A stretch of DNA of 64,000 bases from Noviherbaspirillum saxi. GTDB lineage: Bacteria > Pseudomonadota > Gammaproteobacteria > Burkholderiales > Burkholderiaceae_D. Below are positions 62,729 to 64,000 of the stretch, piece after piece. The position numbers and the translations under genes were made by a program. How positions within the stretch are numbered: the first letter of the stretch is position 1; each line of letters begins with the position of its first letter. The notes beneath the pieces were generated by a model. That model saw only the letters and a program-made list of their open reading frames with translations. It searched no databases and was not told the DNA's origin. The stretch spans positions 930,001 through 994,000 of the forward strand of contig NZ_QYUO01000002.1 of assembly GCF_003591035.1 (NCBI RefSeq), read 5' to 3'.

Positions 62729-63871
62729 ATGAGTGATACAACAGCAGCATTCCTGAGCGAACAGGAAGTGATGATTCGTGATTCCGCCCGCAAAGTGGCG
62801 ATGGAAGTGGTGGCGCCGACCGCCGCCGAACGCGACCGCACCGGCGAATGGCCGCGCAACGAATTGAACGCCGTGGCCGAACTCGGCTTCCTCGGCATGT
62901 TGATTCCGGAAGAGTATGGCGGCGCCGGTGCGAGCTTCGTCGAATATTGCTTGGCCATCGAGGAATTCGCCGCTGCCGATACCGGCTTTGCCACGCTCAT
63001 CCACGTGCACAATTCCGCCGGCTTTGCCATCGTCAAGGACGGCACCGAGGAGCAGAAGCGTAAGTACCTGCCGGCACTGGCTTCCGGTGAAAAGATCGGC
63101 GCCTTCCTGCTGACCGAGCCGCATGCCGGTTCGGATACTGCCGCCTTCCGCACCACGGCACGGCGCGACGGCGCGCACTATGTTTTGAATGGCAGCAAGC
63201 AATTCATTTCCAACGGCAACCACGCCGGCGTGGGCATCGTGCTGTCGGTCACCGACAAGGCCGCCGGCAAGAACGGTGCCAGCATGTTCATCATCGATCC
63301 GAGCGAGCCGGGCTACAACGTGACGCGTGTGGAACACAAGATGGGCCAGCGTTCGGCGCATGTCGCCGCGATCCAGTTGGAAGACTTCCGCGTGCCGGTG
63401 GAGAACCTGGTCGGCGAAGAAGGCAGCGGCTACAAGAAAATCATGAGCGGTTTGTCCGAGGGCCGTGTGGCGATTGCGGCCGTGGCCATCGGCACCGCGC
63501 GTGCGGCGCTGGAAGCCGCGGTGCAATACGCGAAAGAACGCGAAGCCTACGGCGCGCCGATCATCAAGTTGCAAGGCGTGGCTTTCGATCTCGCCGGCAT
63601 GGCGACCAAGGTCGAAGTGGCACGGCAATTCATGCTCCATGCGGCGCGTCTGTGCGAGGCTGGCATTCCCTGCGGCAAGGAAGCCTCGATGGCGAAACTG
63701 TTTGCCAGCGAAATGGCGGAAGAAGTGTGCTCGGATGCCTTGCAAGTCCACGGCGGCTACGGTTACGTCAATGACTTCCCGGTCGAACGTTATTACCGCG
63801 ATGTGCGTGTGACCAAGATCTACGAAGGCACCAGCCATATCCAGAAGCTGATCATTGCGCGCGGTCTGTAA
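62729..63871 (+). CDS. Acyl-CoA dehydrogenase
   Basis: A 380-residue acyl-CoA dehydrogenase of usual length. Family signatures: FLLTEPHAGSDTAAFRTTA, the flavin-proximal QFISNGNHAGV, and at the end the pattern DALQVHGGYGYVNDFPVERYYRDVRVTKIYEGTSHIQKLIIA, whose Glu in YEGTSHIQ is the catalytic base. It follows GAGGAAAGA and is GC-rich. It oxidises an acyl-CoA to the enoyl-CoA, plausibly in beta-oxidation of a side chain handled by the neighbouring genes; chain length is not deducible. Followed by a strong terminator. Confidence 0.93.
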   Translation: MSDTTAAFLSEQEVMIRDSARKVAMEVVAPTAAERDRTGEWPRNELNAVAELGFLGMLIPEEYGGAGASFVEYCLAIEEFAAADTGFATLIHVHNSAGFAIVKDGTEEQKRKYLPALASGEKIGAFLLTEPHAGSDTAAFRTTARRDGAHYVLNGSKQFISNGNHAGVGIVLSVTDKAAGKNGASMFIIDPSEPGYNVTRVEHKMGQRSAHVAAIQLEDFRVPVENLVGEEGSGYKKIMSGLSEGRVAIAAVAIGTARAALEAAVQYAKEREAYGAPIIKLQGVAFDLAGMATKVEVARQFMLHAARLCEAGIPCGKEASMAKLFASEMAEEVCSDALQVHGGYGYVNDFPVERYYRDVRVTKIYEGTSHIQKLIIARGL

Positions 63872-63893
63872 GCGCTGTTGGTATTACTCAAGG

Positions 63894-63927
63894 ACGCGCC
63901 CGAGTACTCGATCGGGCGCGTTTTTTT
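63894..63927 (+). terminator. Rho-independent terminator after acyl-CoA dehydrogenase
   Basis: A 10-bp perfect stem ACGCGCCCGA (63894-63903) / TCGGGCGCGT (63912-63921) with an eight-base loop, followed by a run of seven T. It begins 22 bp after the stop codon. The clearest intrinsic terminator in the window. Confidence 0.92.
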
Positions 63928-63948
63928 CTGCCAGAAGGATTGGAGAAC

Positions 63949-64000
63949 ATGATGGACAATCAAGCTATGGCACCGGCGTATGCACACCGGCGCACCATCG
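63949..64000 (+). CDS. Start of a gene running off the window
   Basis: ATG 63949 (or 63952) with GGAG four bases upstream opens a frame of 17 codons (MMDNQAMAPAYAHRRTI) to the window edge. Too short for family assignment. The terminator just before it means it is probably transcribed from its own promoter. Confidence 0.5.
   Translation, partial: MMDNQAMAPAYAHRRTI

Overview
The window looks like a beta-proteobacterial chromosome, most likely Burkholderiales and probably Oxalobacteraceae (Herbaspirillum or Noviherbaspirillum type). This rests on the repeated DUF1302/DUF1329/RND gene sets, a NodD-like LysR regulator next to a flavonoid-type catabolic operon, a liv-type solute receptor, and the GC-rich codon use of the outer regions. 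The middle (about 15.6-28.3 kb and 37-52 kb) is visibly more AT-rich and mosaic. No rRNA, tRNA or CRISPR was found.

Layout. (1) 1-5954: the 3' part of an RND/MMPL exporter, a mobile MITE, then DUF1302 and DUF1329 envelope proteins. (2) 6034-15606: a NodD-like LysR gene and a nine-gene catabolic operon: alpha/beta hydrolase, two-domain VOC dioxygenase, Rieske protein, FAD monooxygenase, cupin, cyclase, FAA hydrolase, MFS permease, epimerase. Content and order match what I recall of the Herbaspirillum fde flavanone (naringenin) degradation operon. (3) 15.65-28.3 kb: an accessory island with a MerR-type thiol-metal regulator and partners, an integron cassette array without an integrase (six attC sites), an IS91-type element filling one cassette slot, and a membrane hydrolase and a membrane Ser/Thr kinase associated with two copies of a roughly 330-bp repeat built on GACAATTGAAAC palindromes. 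(4) 28.5-37.1 kb: P450, enolase-superfamily enzyme, nitronate monooxygenase, Ca/H antiporter, KTSC protein, DHA2 drug exporter, GNAT acyltransferase.

(5) 37.3-50.9 kb: a malonate decarboxylase locus (mdcA-C-D ... E-G-B, minus strand) into which a nitrilase and a molybdopterin sulfite-oxidase-family enzyme are inserted, with a divergent LysR regulator, an MHS permease, acetyl-CoA synthetase and a secreted sCache protein. Together these could import a malonate precursor nitrile such as cyanoacetate, hydrolyse it to malonate, decarboxylate it to acetate, and activate the acetate. This is the best candidate for an undescribed pathway in the window. (6) 51.7-64 kb: a transposase remnant, a second copy of the MITE, and a second complete DUF1302-DUF1329-Ycf48-RND set, followed by a chemoreceptor, a liv-type binding protein, an acyl-CoA dehydrogenase with a clear terminator, and the start of one more gene.

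Functions are assigned from recognisable motifs and family memory only; no database search was possible. Operon and pathway statements are inferences from gene order.
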